This document shows positions 28,679-39,978 of a stretch of DNA of 64,000 bases, one piece after another (position 1 is the first letter of the stretch; every line of letters starts with the position of its first letter). A model generated the notes under the pieces. That model was not told the origin of the DNA. It saw nothing but the letters and a program-made list of their open reading frames with translations, and made no database searches. The stretch is from Hyphomicrobiales bacterium. Lineage in GTDB: Bacteria; Pseudomonadota; Alphaproteobacteria; Rhizobiales; Rhizobiaceae. Made by a program: the position numbers and the translations under genes. Location of the stretch: NCBI GenBank assembly GCA_900469615.1, contig UBYA01000002.1, forward strand, positions 1-64,000, given 5' to 3'.

Positions 28679-30695
28679 GGGAACGAGCGAGATTTCAAAC
28701 CGCAAGGCCTCGGTTCGTTATCGCCTTCTGGCAATCGCACTCGTGCCGATGCTTGTCATCCTGCCCATATTGCTGGGTATCACGATCTATCGCTGGAACG
28801 AGCGCTTCGACGCGCTCGCGATATCCAAGGTCAACGATGACCTGACGATCGCCCATTTTTATATCGACAGAATGCTCGCGGTGACGGAAGAGCGTCTCGC
28901 TGCGGTCAGCCAATCCGCCCGCTTTCGGGATCTTACTGCCGGCGGGCGTGTCGCCAGCAGCGATCTCGATGCCTTCCTGAACAAGACGGCCGATGACCGC
29001 GGCCTGGATTTCCTTTATCTCATCGACGACTCGGGCAAGGTCGTCGCCAGCAGCAGTCCGCTTGCCAGCGCTTCGCCCCGCTGGGACTGGCCCGTCGTCA
29101 AGGCGGCTCTGGACGGCAAGTCATCTGCCGGTTTCGATGTCCTCGACCAGAACGAACTTTCCGCGCTGAGCCCGGAGCTTGCAGAGCGAGCGCGGATTGC
29201 GCTTGTGTCATCGACTGCAGATCCGAATTCCGGTGCTCAACAGGAAAGCAGGGGTCTTGTTCTTCACTCCGCCACCGTGGCGACCTGGGGGAATGGGGAA
29301 CGCGGTGCATTGGTTGCCGGTGTGCTTCTGAACAAGAACGCCTCGTTTATCGATACCATCAACAGATTGATTTACAACGAAGCCAGCCTGCCCGCGGACA
29401 GCCGCGGGACTGCCACCGTCTTCCTGTCGGATGTCCGGATCAGCACCAATGTGGATCTTTTCGAAGGACGGCGCGCGATCGGCACGCGCGTTTCGCCGGA
29501 GGTCGGCGAAGCGGTGCTCAAGTACGGGAAAACCTGGAGAGAGCAGGCCTTCGTCGTCAACGACTGGTACATTTCCGCCTATCAACCGTTGCTGGATACT
29601 TACAATCGCCGCGTCGGGATGCTCTATGTCGGTTTCCTGCAGAAGCCATTTACCGACGCGAAAAGAGAAACGCTGATCGCTATCGTCATCGCCTTCGGCG
29701 TCGCGGTTGCCGCGACCGTACCCTTGTTTCTTGTCTGGGCGAGCAACATCTTCCGACCGCTGGAGCGCATGACCCGGACGATCAGCGCGGTCGAAACCGG
29801 CGACCTCGCAGCGCGCACCGGCCTTCCGAAAATGAGAGACGAAATCGGTCAGGTCGCATCGGAACTGGACCGGCTGCTCGACCAGGTTCAGGAGCGCGAT
29901 GCGGAACTGCGGCTATGGAACACGGAACTCAACCAGCGCGTCGAGGAGAGGGCTCGCGCGCTGCAGACGGCGAACGAGCAGCTCGAGACCACAACCAAGC
30001 AATTGATCATGTCGGAAAAGCTCGCGGCGATCGGTGAAATCACGGCCGGCGTCGCTCATGAGATCAACAATCCCATCGCCGTCATCCAAGGCAATCTCGA
30101 AGTCATTCAGAGCATCGTCGGAGACGAGGCCGAGAAAGCCCGGAGCGAATTCAAGCTGATCGACCAGCAATTGATGCGGATCAGCGAGATGGTCACCAAT
30201 CTCCTCAAATTTTCGAAGCCTCAGGAATATGCCGGGGTTCTGGAGCGATACGATCCTGCCGATGTCATCGGCGACACTCTACCGCTCGTGCGGCACCTTC
30301 TGAAGAAAACCACCATTACGATCGAGCGGGAAAACGATGCATCCCGGCTCATCGCCATGCCCCGCACCGAACTTCAGCAAGTGCTGATCAATCTGATTGT
30401 CAATGCGTTCCATGCCATGCCTCAAGGCGGCAAGCTGACTCTGCGCACATTCGATTCAGAGGCGGATCGAACACCGGGGATAACGATTGAGGTCGCGGAC
30501 ACCGGTAACGGCATGGAACCGGACGTCGTCAGGAGGATTTTCGACGCGTTTTTTACGACCAAGCGCCGCGAGGGTACAGGTCTGGGTCTTTCCATCTGCC
30601 AGATGCTCGTGACGCGGCAGGGTGGCACCATCGCGGTCGCCAGCAAGCCGGGTGAAGGAACGACCTTTACGGTCTGGCTTCCGGAAGCCGCCTGA
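28671..30695 (+). CDS. Membrane histidine kinase with periplasmic sensor domain
   Basis: 674-residue kinase. TM1 is at about 18-40, followed by a large periplasmic sensor of about 290 residues (double-Cache-like, containing FLYLIDDSGKVVASS), TM2 at about 334-358, then HAMP, a coiled coil, HisKA with GVAHEINNP (His463) and HATPase (N-box NLIVNAFHAMP, GTGLGLSICQ). Resembles NtrB/NtrY/DctB-type kinases that phosphorylate NtrC-family regulators. The 8-bp overlap with the response regulator gene marks it as the cognate partner. The signal is unknown, but the Cache-like domain faces the periplasm. Confidence 0.92.
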   Translation: MGEGTSEISNRKASVRYRLLAIALVPMLVILPILLGITIYRWNERFDALAISKVNDDLTIAHFYIDRMLAVTEERLAAVSQSARFRDLTAGGRVASSDLDAFLNKTADDRGLDFLYLIDDSGKVVASSSPLASASPRWDWPVVKAALDGKSSAGFDVLDQNELSALSPELAERARIALVSSTADPNSGAQQESRGLVLHSATVATWGNGERGALVAGVLLNKNASFIDTINRLIYNEASLPADSRGTATVFLSDVRISTNVDLFEGRRAIGTRVSPEVGEAVLKYGKTWREQAFVVNDWYISAYQPLLDTYNRRVGMLYVGFLQKPFTDAKRETLIAIVIAFGVAVAATVPLFLVWASNIFRPLERMTRTISAVETGDLAARTGLPKMRDEIGQVASELDRLLDQVQERDAELRLWNTELNQRVEERARALQTANEQLETTTKQLIMSEKLAAIGEITAGVAHEINNPIAVIQGNLEVIQSIVGDEAEKARSEFKLIDQQLMRISEMVTNLLKFSKPQEYAGVLERYDPADVIGDTLPLVRHLLKKTTITIERENDASRLIAMPRTELQQVLINLIVNAFHAMPQGGKLTLRTFDSEADRTPGITIEVADTGNGMEPDVVRRIFDAFFTTKRREGTGLGLSICQMLVTRQGGTIAVASKPGEGTTFTVWLPEAA

Positions 30696-30709
30696 GACGG
30701 CGCTGCCGG

Positions 30710-30814
30710 GGACAAATAGTCCTGCCAAGGGACGACAGTTTGTCCGCAACAGTTGCCGTCTGCCGCCGTGAACCGTTGAAAAGGCTTGAAAACAGCAAAT
30801 GGCACGATTGTTGC
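30710..30814 (+). promoter_or_regulatory. Sigma-54 promoter with two activator dyads
   Basis: -24/-12 element TGGCACGATTGTTGC at 30800-30814; dyads GGACAAATAGTCC (30710-30722) and CGACAGTTTGTCC (30733-30745) centred 84 and 61 bp upstream. It begins just 15 bp after the kinase stop and serves the 132-residue protein gene at 30907. Confidence 0.87.
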
Positions 30815-30906
30815 GGCGTCGTTTCGCGACCCGCCAATCAAGCTGGGTGACGAACAGCGATCAGGCGGCGTAATATTCAACGCGGACGGAACCCTGGAGG
30901 TCCTCA

Positions 30907-31305
30907 ATGACCGCCGTATCGACAGAACAACTTTCGAAAGACATGCAAGCCTCTGCACAAGAGCTCGAACAGGCCGGGTTGATCCCGCAATCGCAGGACC
31001 AGCCGCTAAACGCAAACGACCTGCTCTTCTACGTGACGGGGACATCCATGCCCATGGCCGATCTTCTGCAGCAGCATGGTCTCTTTCTGGATGATCGCGG
31101 GCTGAATTACGATCTCGCGCAATTCGACGCTATCGGCCGGATCGCCAACAAGGTGATCGCGGAGCGGCAGGCCGGCTACCTGGACGGCGTCTGGAAACAG
31201 CTCGATCTCTCGACAGACGAGGATATGGATTCCAACGGCACCTATATCCTGACGGCGCTCACGGCACTTGAAATCCTGTATGGTCCGAACAGGGCTACGC
31301 AATAG
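30907..31305 (+). CDS. Protein of unknown function, monocistronic sigma-54 regulon member
   Basis: 132-residue acidic, soluble protein; family not recognised. The N-terminal third is polar and helical (EQLSKDMQASAQELEQAG); the rest (LLFYVTGTSMPMADLLQQHGLFLDDRG..., YILTALTALEILYG) looks compactly folded. The ATG at 30907 has TGGAGGTCC upstream, about 80 nt after the predicted transcription start of its own sigma-54 promoter. The next unit starts 12 bp after its stop with a new dyad pair, so it is probably transcribed alone, suggesting a product needed in large amount. Confidence 0.75.
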   Translation: MTAVSTEQLSKDMQASAQELEQAGLIPQSQDQPLNANDLLFYVTGTSMPMADLLQQHGLFLDDRGLNYDLAQFDAIGRIANKVIAERQAGYLDGVWKQLDLSTDEDMDSNGTYILTALTALEILYGPNRATQ

Positions 31306-31317
31306 GCCTCGATGAAA

Positions 31318-31421
31318 AGACAATTTGTCCTGCATGGGCCGACACATTGTCTTTGCCGGCGTTGCGTCAGGCGGACAAGTATCTGATTATAAAAGGTTTT
31401 ATCATCTGGCACGATGGTTGC
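31318..31421 (+). promoter_or_regulatory. Sigma-54 promoter with two activator dyads, clpB operon
   Basis: -24/-12 element TGGCACGATGGTTGC at 31407-31421; dyads AGACAATTTGTCC (31318-31330) and CGACACATTGTCT (31340-31352) centred 83 and 61 bp upstream. It reads into the DUF1269 gene and clpB. Confidence 0.87.
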
Positions 31422-31471
31422 TCCGGTATTCCATACCTGAAGCCGAATGGTTTGGAACGAGGGAGATAGCT

Positions 31472-32002
31472 GTGCCCGATCTGATCGTTATCGTTTATCC
31501 GACCGAAGACAAAGCCGAAGCCATAAGGCAGAAGCTCGTGAACCTTCAGAAGGAATATTTGATCGAGCTTTCCGACGCCGTAATCGCGGTCAAGCAGGAC
31601 AACGGCAGGATCAAGCTCATTCAATTGATGAATACGACGGCAGTCGGCGCCATCTCCGGCGGTTTCTGGGGGCTGCTGATCGGCTCTATCTTTCTCATGC
31701 CCCTTCTTGGCGCGTCGATCGGCGCCGCTTCCGGCGCACTCGGCGGCGCGTTGACCGATTACGGTATCAACGACGGTTTCATGAGGGAGCTTGCAACAAA
31801 TCTGAAGCCGGAGAACGCCGCATTGTTCCTGCTGATCCGCAAGATGACCGCCGACAAGGTGCTCGATGAACTCAAGGGCACCGGTGGAACCGTCCTTAGA
31901 ACATCGCTGGATCACACCAAGGAGCAGGCGTTGCGTGATGCGCTGGCGGCGTCGCCCGGCTTTGGAAGCACGCCGCCCACCGGGACCTCCTCGCACAGCT
32001 GA
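31472..32002 (+). CDS. DUF1269 family membrane protein
   Basis: 176-residue protein of the DUF1269 family. It has a ferredoxin-like N-terminal part (PDLIVIVYPTEDKAEAIRQKL) and a central Gly/Ala-rich hydrophobic hairpin (GGFWGLLIGSIFLMPLLG, then GASIGAASGALGG) resembling a glycine-zipper membrane segment. The GTG start at 31472 follows GGGAG by 6 nt; the frame opens at 31325, but that ATG lies upstream of the sigma-54 promoter and cannot be used from it. Function unknown; the family often sits near stress genes. First gene before clpB. Confidence 0.8.
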   Translation: MPDLIVIVYPTEDKAEAIRQKLVNLQKEYLIELSDAVIAVKQDNGRIKLIQLMNTTAVGAISGGFWGLLIGSIFLMPLLGASIGAASGALGGALTDYGINDGFMRELATNLKPENAALFLLIRKMTADKVLDELKGTGGTVLRTSLDHTKEQALRDALAASPGFGSTPPTGTSSHS

Positions 32003-32060
32003 CGCTGACTTGTTCCAGCTTGCCTCAGTCGTCCAAACGCCGTTGTAGAAGGTGGCCAAG

Positions 32061-34664
<2,604 letters not shown>

Positions 34665-34761
34665 GCGTCGCAGATCGACCGCGTGGCCCGGCTTGCCGCC
34701 CGGCCCCCGATTCCAGCGCAGCCGCCCTGGATTCCCAGTCTACCAGCAAAGGAGAAGAAAC

Positions 34762-35031
34762 GTGACGGACCATAAGATCAAAAAGGGAATGGAAGTGATC
34801 GGCGCCGATGGTGTCCACGTCGGGACCGTTGATGAGCTGGAGGGCAATCGCATCAAGCTCATCAAGAGCGATAGCGGCGACGCGTTTCACAGGGGTAGGC
34901 ATCACCATTATATCGAACTCGGTTTCGTCGCCGGTGTCGAAGGCGATAGGGTTCGTCTTTCCGCCAACGCCGATATCGCGGTGACGCTCGAAGAGGAACG
35001 ATCCGGCCGTCCCGTCCCGGAGCGCGAGTGA
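34762..35031 (+). CDS. DUF2171 family protein
   Basis: 89-residue protein beginning VTDHKIKKGMEVIGADGVHVGTVDELEGNRIKL, a PRC-barrel-like beta fold typical of DUF2171. GTG 34762 has GGAGAAG upstream. It lies 97 bp after clpB on the same strand. Such small proteins are often seen among stress-induced genes in Rhizobiales; no activity is known. Confidence 0.8.
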   Translation: MTDHKIKKGMEVIGADGVHVGTVDELEGNRIKLIKSDSGDAFHRGRHHHYIELGFVAGVEGDRVRLSANADIAVTLEEERSGRPVPERE

Positions 35032-35302
35032 GCCAAGGTTAGTTCGGCAAATTTGACCTCGCTCGGGGCGATCATGATCGACCGCCTCGAGCCTGGAGAG
35101 CTTTTGGAATCGGTGTCGGACGCTCTCGGCGTGCGTACCAGTCCGCAGGAGCATCAGCCACTGTCCGATCGTAACGGCGGACAAGGACGGCCCCGATTGC
35201 GAATTCGAGAAGCTTATGCCGAACAGCGGAGATCGTCATATCTCAACCTTTTTGGCCTGCCACTATGGCGAGCCGCGCAGCAATATCGAGGTAGGCAAGA
35301 TA

Positions 35303-35521
35303 ATGATCAAGCGCTTCCAGATCGGTGATCATGTCAGTTGGAACTCGGAAGCTGGTCGGGTATCGGGGGTCATTATTTCCATCCATACGAGCGACTTTGT
35401 TTACAAAGGGCACATCCACCACGCGTCGGAGGATGATCCTCAGTACGAGATCAAGAGCGATAAGACCGATCATATCGCGGCTCACAAGGCTGGGGCCCTT
35501 CACCTCATTGGAGAAATATGA
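35303..35521 (+). CDS. DUF2945 (Tudor-like) small protein
   Basis: 72-residue protein starting MIKRFQIGDHVSWNSEAGRVSGVI, which matches the DUF2945/HVA1 Tudor-like family ('hypervirulence-associated' domain). The frame opens at 35216 but the family N-terminus and the motif GDHVSWN favour 35303. Its stop overlaps the DUF488 gene (ATGA). The 271 bp before it (35032-35302) hold no gene I can support. Confidence 0.75.
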   Translation: MIKRFQIGDHVSWNSEAGRVSGVIISIHTSDFVYKGHIHHASEDDPQYEIKSDKTDHIAAHKAGALHLIGEI

Positions 35522-36063
35522 AGGCACCCTTTTTCACCATTGGTCATTCCGATCGTAGTTTGGACGCGTTTCTCCTGCTTTTGATGAGTTCCGAGATCGG
35601 CCTTGTCGCAGACATCAGGCGATTCCCGATGTCGAGGGCCAATCCTCAATTCAACAAGGAGGTTCTCGCTCGGGATTTGGCAACCAAGGGCATTTTCTAC
35701 GAGCACATGAACGCGCTCGGCGGTTTGCGCGGAAACGCATATCATCTGTCGGCGGATGTAAACGGCTTCTGGGTGAACAGGAGCTTCCATCGCTATGCCG
35801 ATTATGCGCTATCGGAACAGTTTCGCGCCGGTCTTGCTCATCTGCTGGCGCGAGGAAGAGAACATCGCTGCGTGATCATGTGTTCGGAAGCCGTCTGGTG
35901 GCGGTGCCATCGGCGCATTGTTTCGGATTACCTGATCGCGAATGATGAAACTGTTTTCCATATCATGGGGCAGGGTAGGTTAGAGCTCGCCCAACTGACA
36001 CCGGGTGCTGTCGTCCAGCCCGATGCAACGATTGTCTACCCTCCCGTAGGCAGCGGCGTATGA
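35518..36063 (+). CDS. DUF488 family protein
   Basis: 181-residue DUF488 protein. FTIGHSDRSLDAF at the N-terminus, ADIRRFPMSRANPQFN, and the cysteine-containing motif MCSEAVWWRCHRRIVSDYL are the conserved family elements; the CSE...CHR cluster may form a metal or nucleotide site. Coupled to the DUF2945 gene by ATGA. Function unknown. Confidence 0.85.
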   Translation: MKAPFFTIGHSDRSLDAFLLLLMSSEIGLVADIRRFPMSRANPQFNKEVLARDLATKGIFYEHMNALGGLRGNAYHLSADVNGFWVNRSFHRYADYALSEQFRAGLAHLLARGREHRCVIMCSEAVWWRCHRRIVSDYLIANDETVFHIMGQGRLELAQLTPGAVVQPDATIVYPPVGSGV

Positions 36064-36146
36064 GCGGTGAGCGTCGTTGTGGTTGAAAACCATCATCGGG
36101 CGAAAAAGTATCGGCGCCGATTGTCGAATTCCTGTGCTGCTGGTGG

Positions 36147-37073
36147 TCATAGCAATATCGAATTGATCGGCACGGGCATTTCGGGGAGGTTTTCCTCTCC
36201 CAGAGCCTCCCTTAAGGTCACTTCGATGGATTTGGCGATCGCTGCAATCGGCAGGTCGTTGGGCATGGTTCCAAATGGCATCTCCAGCTCATCGCCAAGA
36301 GCATCCAGCCCGAAAAACGTGTAGGCGATGATGCCGGCGGCGAGCGGCGTAATCGGTCCAAGCATATTGGCGAGACCGAACGGCAGGAGGAAACAGAAGA
36401 GGTAGGCGGTTCTGTGAAGCAGAAGCGTGTAACCGAATGGAACGGGCGTGTTGCGAAGGCGCTCGCAGCCAGCGATGACTTCATTCATTCCCGAGATCGT
36501 GCGGTCGAGGATGCTGAACTCAATGTCGGTGACGTAGCCCTTGGCTGAAAGCACGGCGAGACATTCTCCCATCAATTGCAGGATATAGTTGGGCGAATTG
36601 GATGCTTTGAGAAGCCTAGCCCTTTCTTCATTCGAGAGCAGGGTTTCGGCATTGTCGCCCAACCGATTTCCGCAGCGCAGATGGCGCACGAGATCCTCGA
36701 CAAGGACGATATTCAGCCGGATCAGCCTTTCACGCTGTTTGGCCGCCTGATCGCCGCTCGGCAGCAAAATGATTGTCTGGCGGGCAAGATCGCGGCTGTA
36801 TGCGAGAAGATGGCCCCAGAGCCTACGTCCCTCCCACCAGCGATCGTAGCAGGCGTTGTTTCGAAACCCGAGAAAAATGGAGAGCGTCAGGCCGATCAGA
36901 TAAAACGGCGCGCCGTCGACCAGCGGAACGAGCGTCGGATGTCGCGTGTGCGCCCATACGACGATGGCCGACATGAACATAACGATCAGGACGCGAGGAT
37001 AGATGCGTCTGATCACCGATCCGCGAACCTCAAGGAAGAGACGGAGCAGGTTCGGAGTTTCCCGGACGATCAT
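36147..37073 (-). CDS. Bestrophin-like (RFP-TM) chloride channel family protein
   Basis: 308-residue membrane protein of the bestrophin/UPF0187 family: RRIYPRVLIVMFMSAIVVW (helix 1), ERLxxL-type cytosolic helices, the family motif FRNNACYDRWWEGRRLWG, and a second membrane pair ending LGDELEMPFGTMPNDLP. The ATG at 37073 follows AGGTG. A sigma-54 promoter on the minus strand lies about 110 bp upstream. Bacterial bestrophins conduct anions or cations; here it could balance charge or osmotic stress. Confidence 0.87.
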   Translation of the reverse strand: MIVRETPNLLRLFLEVRGSVIRRIYPRVLIVMFMSAIVVWAHTRHPTLVPLVDGAPFYLIGLTLSIFLGFRNNACYDRWWEGRRLWGHLLAYSRDLARQTIILLPSGDQAAKQRERLIRLNIVLVEDLVRHLRCGNRLGDNAETLLSNEERARLLKASNSPNYILQLMGECLAVLSAKGYVTDIEFSILDRTISGMNEVIAGCERLRNTPVPFGYTLLLHRTAYLFCFLLPFGLANMLGPITPLAAGIIAYTFFGLDALGDELEMPFGTMPNDLPIAAIAKSIEVTLREALGEENLPEMPVPINSILL

Positions 37074-37182
37074 GTTTCACCTGATTGCTGTGGAATTGCG
37101 TCTCGCGGCGAAGAGGAGCGGCTTCACGGCAGCAAGGGTGCATGAAACTGCTTCGTCCGACCTCGCACGCCAGGTTTCCTCC

Positions 37183-37285
37183 GCAAGAACCGTACCATTT
37201 CGCGCGGACAGCATTGTCAAAGGGTTAGCAGGGCGAGGCTGCCGCCAGATGGACAAACTGTCCGTCGACATAGGACAAATTGTCC
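37183..37285 (-). promoter_or_regulatory. Sigma-54 promoter with two activator dyads, bestrophin gene
   Basis: On the minus strand TGGTACGGTTCTTGC (37197 to 37183) keeps the essential GG and GC but has T for C at the fourth base. Dyads GGACAAACTGTCC (37251-37263) and GGACAAATTGTCC (37273-37285) are centred 60 and 82 bp upstream; these are the best dyads in the window. The plus-strand YdeP-like gene has no -24/-12 element at the matching distance. Confidence 0.8.
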
Positions 37286-37347
37286 ATGGAAAACAATAGG
37301 ATAACGTGCTCTACTGACGATAGTAACATGCGTGCGGAGTGCGGTTT

Positions 37348-39615
37348 ATGGATGACAGGAAAGCGCAGTATAAGACCTATCATCATCCGGCTGGCGGATG
37401 GGGAGCCGCGGCCGCGACAGCAAAGGTGCTGCTGGAGCAAAGTGTCGTGACCAAAGGGTCGCGAGCGCTCCTTGCCATGAACCAGCCTGGCGGTTTCAAA
37501 TGTCCAAGCTGCGCCTTCCCGGATGCCGATTGCAAGAAGACGCTCGAATTCTGCGAGAACGGTGCCAAGGCGCTGGCGCATGAGGCGACGAAATTCCGGG
37601 TCACACGGGAATTCTTCGCCAAGCACACCGTCTCCGAGCTCATGGAGCAGTCGGACTATTGGCTGGAGATGCAGGGCCGTTTGACGGAGCCGATGCGCTA
37701 CGACGCGGCGACGGACAAATATGTGCCCTGCGACTGGGACACCGCCTTCGCAACGATTGGCAAACATCTGAGATCGCTTGAGAGCCCGCATCAGGCCGAA
37801 TTTTACACCTCCGGGCGCACACCGAACGAGGCAGCTTTCCTCTACGCCATCTTTATCCGAGCCTTCGGCACCAACAATTTCCCCGATTGTTCCAACATGT
37901 GCCATGAGCCGACAAGCCGTGGCCTGCCGCCGGCGATCGGCGTCGGGAAGGGCACGGTGATCCTTGAGGATTTCGAACATGCCGAGGCGATCTTCGTCAT
38001 CGGCCAGAATACCGGCACGAACTCGCCGCGCATGATGACGAACCTGGTCGAAGCGCGAAAGCGCGGCGTTCCGATCGTCGCCGTCAATCCCATGCCGGAA
38101 CGTGCGCTGATACGCTTCACCGAACCTCAGGATATGGTCCAGATGGCGACATTCGGCTCCACTCCGATCGCCAGCGAATTCGTCCATATGAAAATCGGCG
38201 GCGACCTTGCTTTCCTGAAAGGTATCATGCGAGTGATGTTCGAGCGCGAGGCCAAGGGCGAAGCGATCCTCGACCATGACTTCATCGCCAAGCACACCGT
38301 TGGTCTCGATGCTATCCGCGATGAGATCATGACCCGTGATTGGCCCGAACTCGTCGAGGCGTCCGGCCTGGATGAAGACCAGATCCGCCGTTGCGCCGAA
38401 ATCTATATTCGTTCGCAAGCAACGATGATCTGCTATGGCATGGGCCTGACCCAGCATCAGGATGGGTCGCGCCTGTTGCAACAGGTTGCAAATCTGTTGC
38501 TGCTGAAGGGCAATTTCGGAAAGCCGGGAGCCGGGATTTCTCCGATCCGTGGACATTCGAACGTTCAGGGCGACCGCACCGTCGGGATCGATGAGAAGCC
38601 GACGCAGGAATATCTCGACCGCGTTCGGGACGTCTTCGGCTTCGAGCCGCCCCGCGAGCATGGCCATCATACGGTCGAATCCGTGGAGGCGATGGAGAAG
38701 GGGACCGCCAAGGTCTTCATCGGCATGGGTGGAAACTTCGTTCGCGCCATCCCCGATACCGAACGATCCTATGCGGCAATGAGCAAGCTCGCGCTTACCG
38801 TCGGGATTGCCACCAAGCTCAACCGCGGCCACCTCGTTCACGGCAGGGAGGCGCTGATCCTTCCGGTGATCGCCAGGTCGGAATGGATACGTACGTCCGC
38901 CGGCGAACAGTTCGTAACGATCGAGGACTCCATGTCGAATGTCACGGCCTCGCGTGGCGTGCTGACGCCGGCCGGTGAGCATCTGAAGCCGGAGGTGGAG
39001 ATCGTATGCCGAATGGCAATGGCGACGCTTCCCGACAGCAAGATCCCATGGGAAGCCTATATCCACGATTACAATCTGATCCGTGACAAGATCGCAGCCG
39101 TCTATCCGGAAATTTACACGGACTTCAACGAAAAGATCAAAAACCCCAGGGGCTTCCACCTGGACGTTCCGCCGCGCCGGCTTGTCTGGCCCACGCCGAA
39201 CGGCAAGGCGAATTTTCTTCTGCTGCCCGGCTTGGAAGTGAACGCACCGGTCGCGGACCCTGCCATGCTGAGGCTCGCGACAGTGCGCTCGCACGATCAG
39301 TTCAACACGACCATCTACAGCTACAATGATCGCTATCGCGGCGTCTACAATGACCGCATGGTCCTGTTCATGAACGAGGACGATCGAAAGCAGCGCAATC
39401 TCGGCGTGGGCGCACGCATCTGCCTGGAGACGATCACCGAGGACGGCGTTCAGCGTCGGGTCGAGGGCCTTACGGTGCTGGATTACCCGATGCCGCGCGG
39501 CTCGGTTGCCGGATATTACCCGGAACTCAACCCGCTGCTTCCGCTCGAATATTACGACAGGATCAGCGGCACTCCGGCGGCGAAGTCCATCCCGGTCAGG
39601 GTAATCGCGGCGTAG
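37348..39615 (+). CDS. YdeP/FdhF-like molybdopterin oxidoreductase
   Basis: 755-residue member of the molybdopterin-guanine-dinucleotide family, in the subgroup of E. coli YdeP (linked there to acid resistance) rather than true formate dehydrogenase. An N-terminal cysteine cluster (KCPSCAFPDADC, Cys52/55/62) may hold an Fe-S cluster. Cofactor-binding segments include FYTSGRTPNEAAF, GQNTGTNSPRM and GNFGKPGAGISPIRGHSNVQGDR. No Tat signal, so cytosolic. ATG 37348 has GGAG 8 nt upstream; GTG 37339 is less likely. The electron donor and substrate are unknown. It is divergent from the bestrophin gene. Confidence 0.88.
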   Translation: MDDRKAQYKTYHHPAGGWGAAAATAKVLLEQSVVTKGSRALLAMNQPGGFKCPSCAFPDADCKKTLEFCENGAKALAHEATKFRVTREFFAKHTVSELMEQSDYWLEMQGRLTEPMRYDAATDKYVPCDWDTAFATIGKHLRSLESPHQAEFYTSGRTPNEAAFLYAIFIRAFGTNNFPDCSNMCHEPTSRGLPPAIGVGKGTVILEDFEHAEAIFVIGQNTGTNSPRMMTNLVEARKRGVPIVAVNPMPERALIRFTEPQDMVQMATFGSTPIASEFVHMKIGGDLAFLKGIMRVMFEREAKGEAILDHDFIAKHTVGLDAIRDEIMTRDWPELVEASGLDEDQIRRCAEIYIRSQATMICYGMGLTQHQDGSRLLQQVANLLLLKGNFGKPGAGISPIRGHSNVQGDRTVGIDEKPTQEYLDRVRDVFGFEPPREHGHHTVESVEAMEKGTAKVFIGMGGNFVRAIPDTERSYAAMSKLALTVGIATKLNRGHLVHGREALILPVIARSEWIRTSAGEQFVTIEDSMSNVTASRGVLTPAGEHLKPEVEIVCRMAMATLPDSKIPWEAYIHDYNLIRDKIAAVYPEIYTDFNEKIKNPRGFHLDVPPRRLVWPTPNGKANFLLLPGLEVNAPVADPAMLRLATVRSHDQFNTTIYSYNDRYRGVYNDRMVLFMNEDDRKQRNLGVGARICLETITEDGVQRRVEGLTVLDYPMPRGSVAGYYPELNPLLPLEYYDRISGTPAAKSIPVRVIAA

Positions 39616-39663
39616 AAAGCACCGGGAGCGGTCACTTTCGAACCGATTTTCCCTTATCGTCTC

Positions 39664-39890
39664 GTGCATATGGTCTTCGCAGTCCACCTGACGACGACAT
39701 TTGTCGTTGGCCGTGCCGGAGCACGGCATCTGCTCAGGGACCGTTCCAATCGCGGAGCGCGGAAGATGTTCTCAAGGGCGATGTGGATGGCGGCGATCGT
39801 CACGCCGATCCAGATTTTCGCCGGCGACGCACACATGCCGAGGACGCCTCTCTGATCCTCTTCGGTCTGCCGAACAATGAGGAAGCGCGC
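39664..39890 (+). pseudogene. Fragment of cytochrome bd oxidase subunit I (cydA)
   Basis: The frame at 39664-39840 reads HMVFAVHLTTTFVVGRAG...RDRSNRGARKMFSRAMWMAAIVTPIQIFAGDAH, the helix 5-6 region of CydA with its conserved IxxPxQIxxGDxH motif. A shifted frame then continues DASLILFGLPNNEEAR, also CydA-like. Both ends are missing and a frameshift near 39840 separates the pieces, so it is a dead fragment of about 75 codons. It lies between the YdeP-like gene and the MscS-like gene. Confidence 0.7.
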
Positions 39891-39978
39891 ATGGGCGTGA
39901 CGATCGAGACCAGAGCCATGCAGTTTAATGATGGTTTCGATACCGTTGGTTGGTTCAACAAAGGGATATTTTCTGTCG

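Noticed and set aside
37206-37217. GACA-GCAT-TGTC as a third activator dyad
   Set aside because: It has a 4-bp spacer instead of 3 and does not fall at the regular distance from either promoter.
37286-37347. A sigma-54 promoter for the YdeP-like gene
   Set aside because: No TGG-N10-GC element exists between the dyads and the start codon.
37225-39729. An 834-codon open frame on the minus strand opposite the YdeP-like gene
   Set aside because: High-GC shadow frame of a conserved, motif-rich plus-strand gene; its translation shows no family features.
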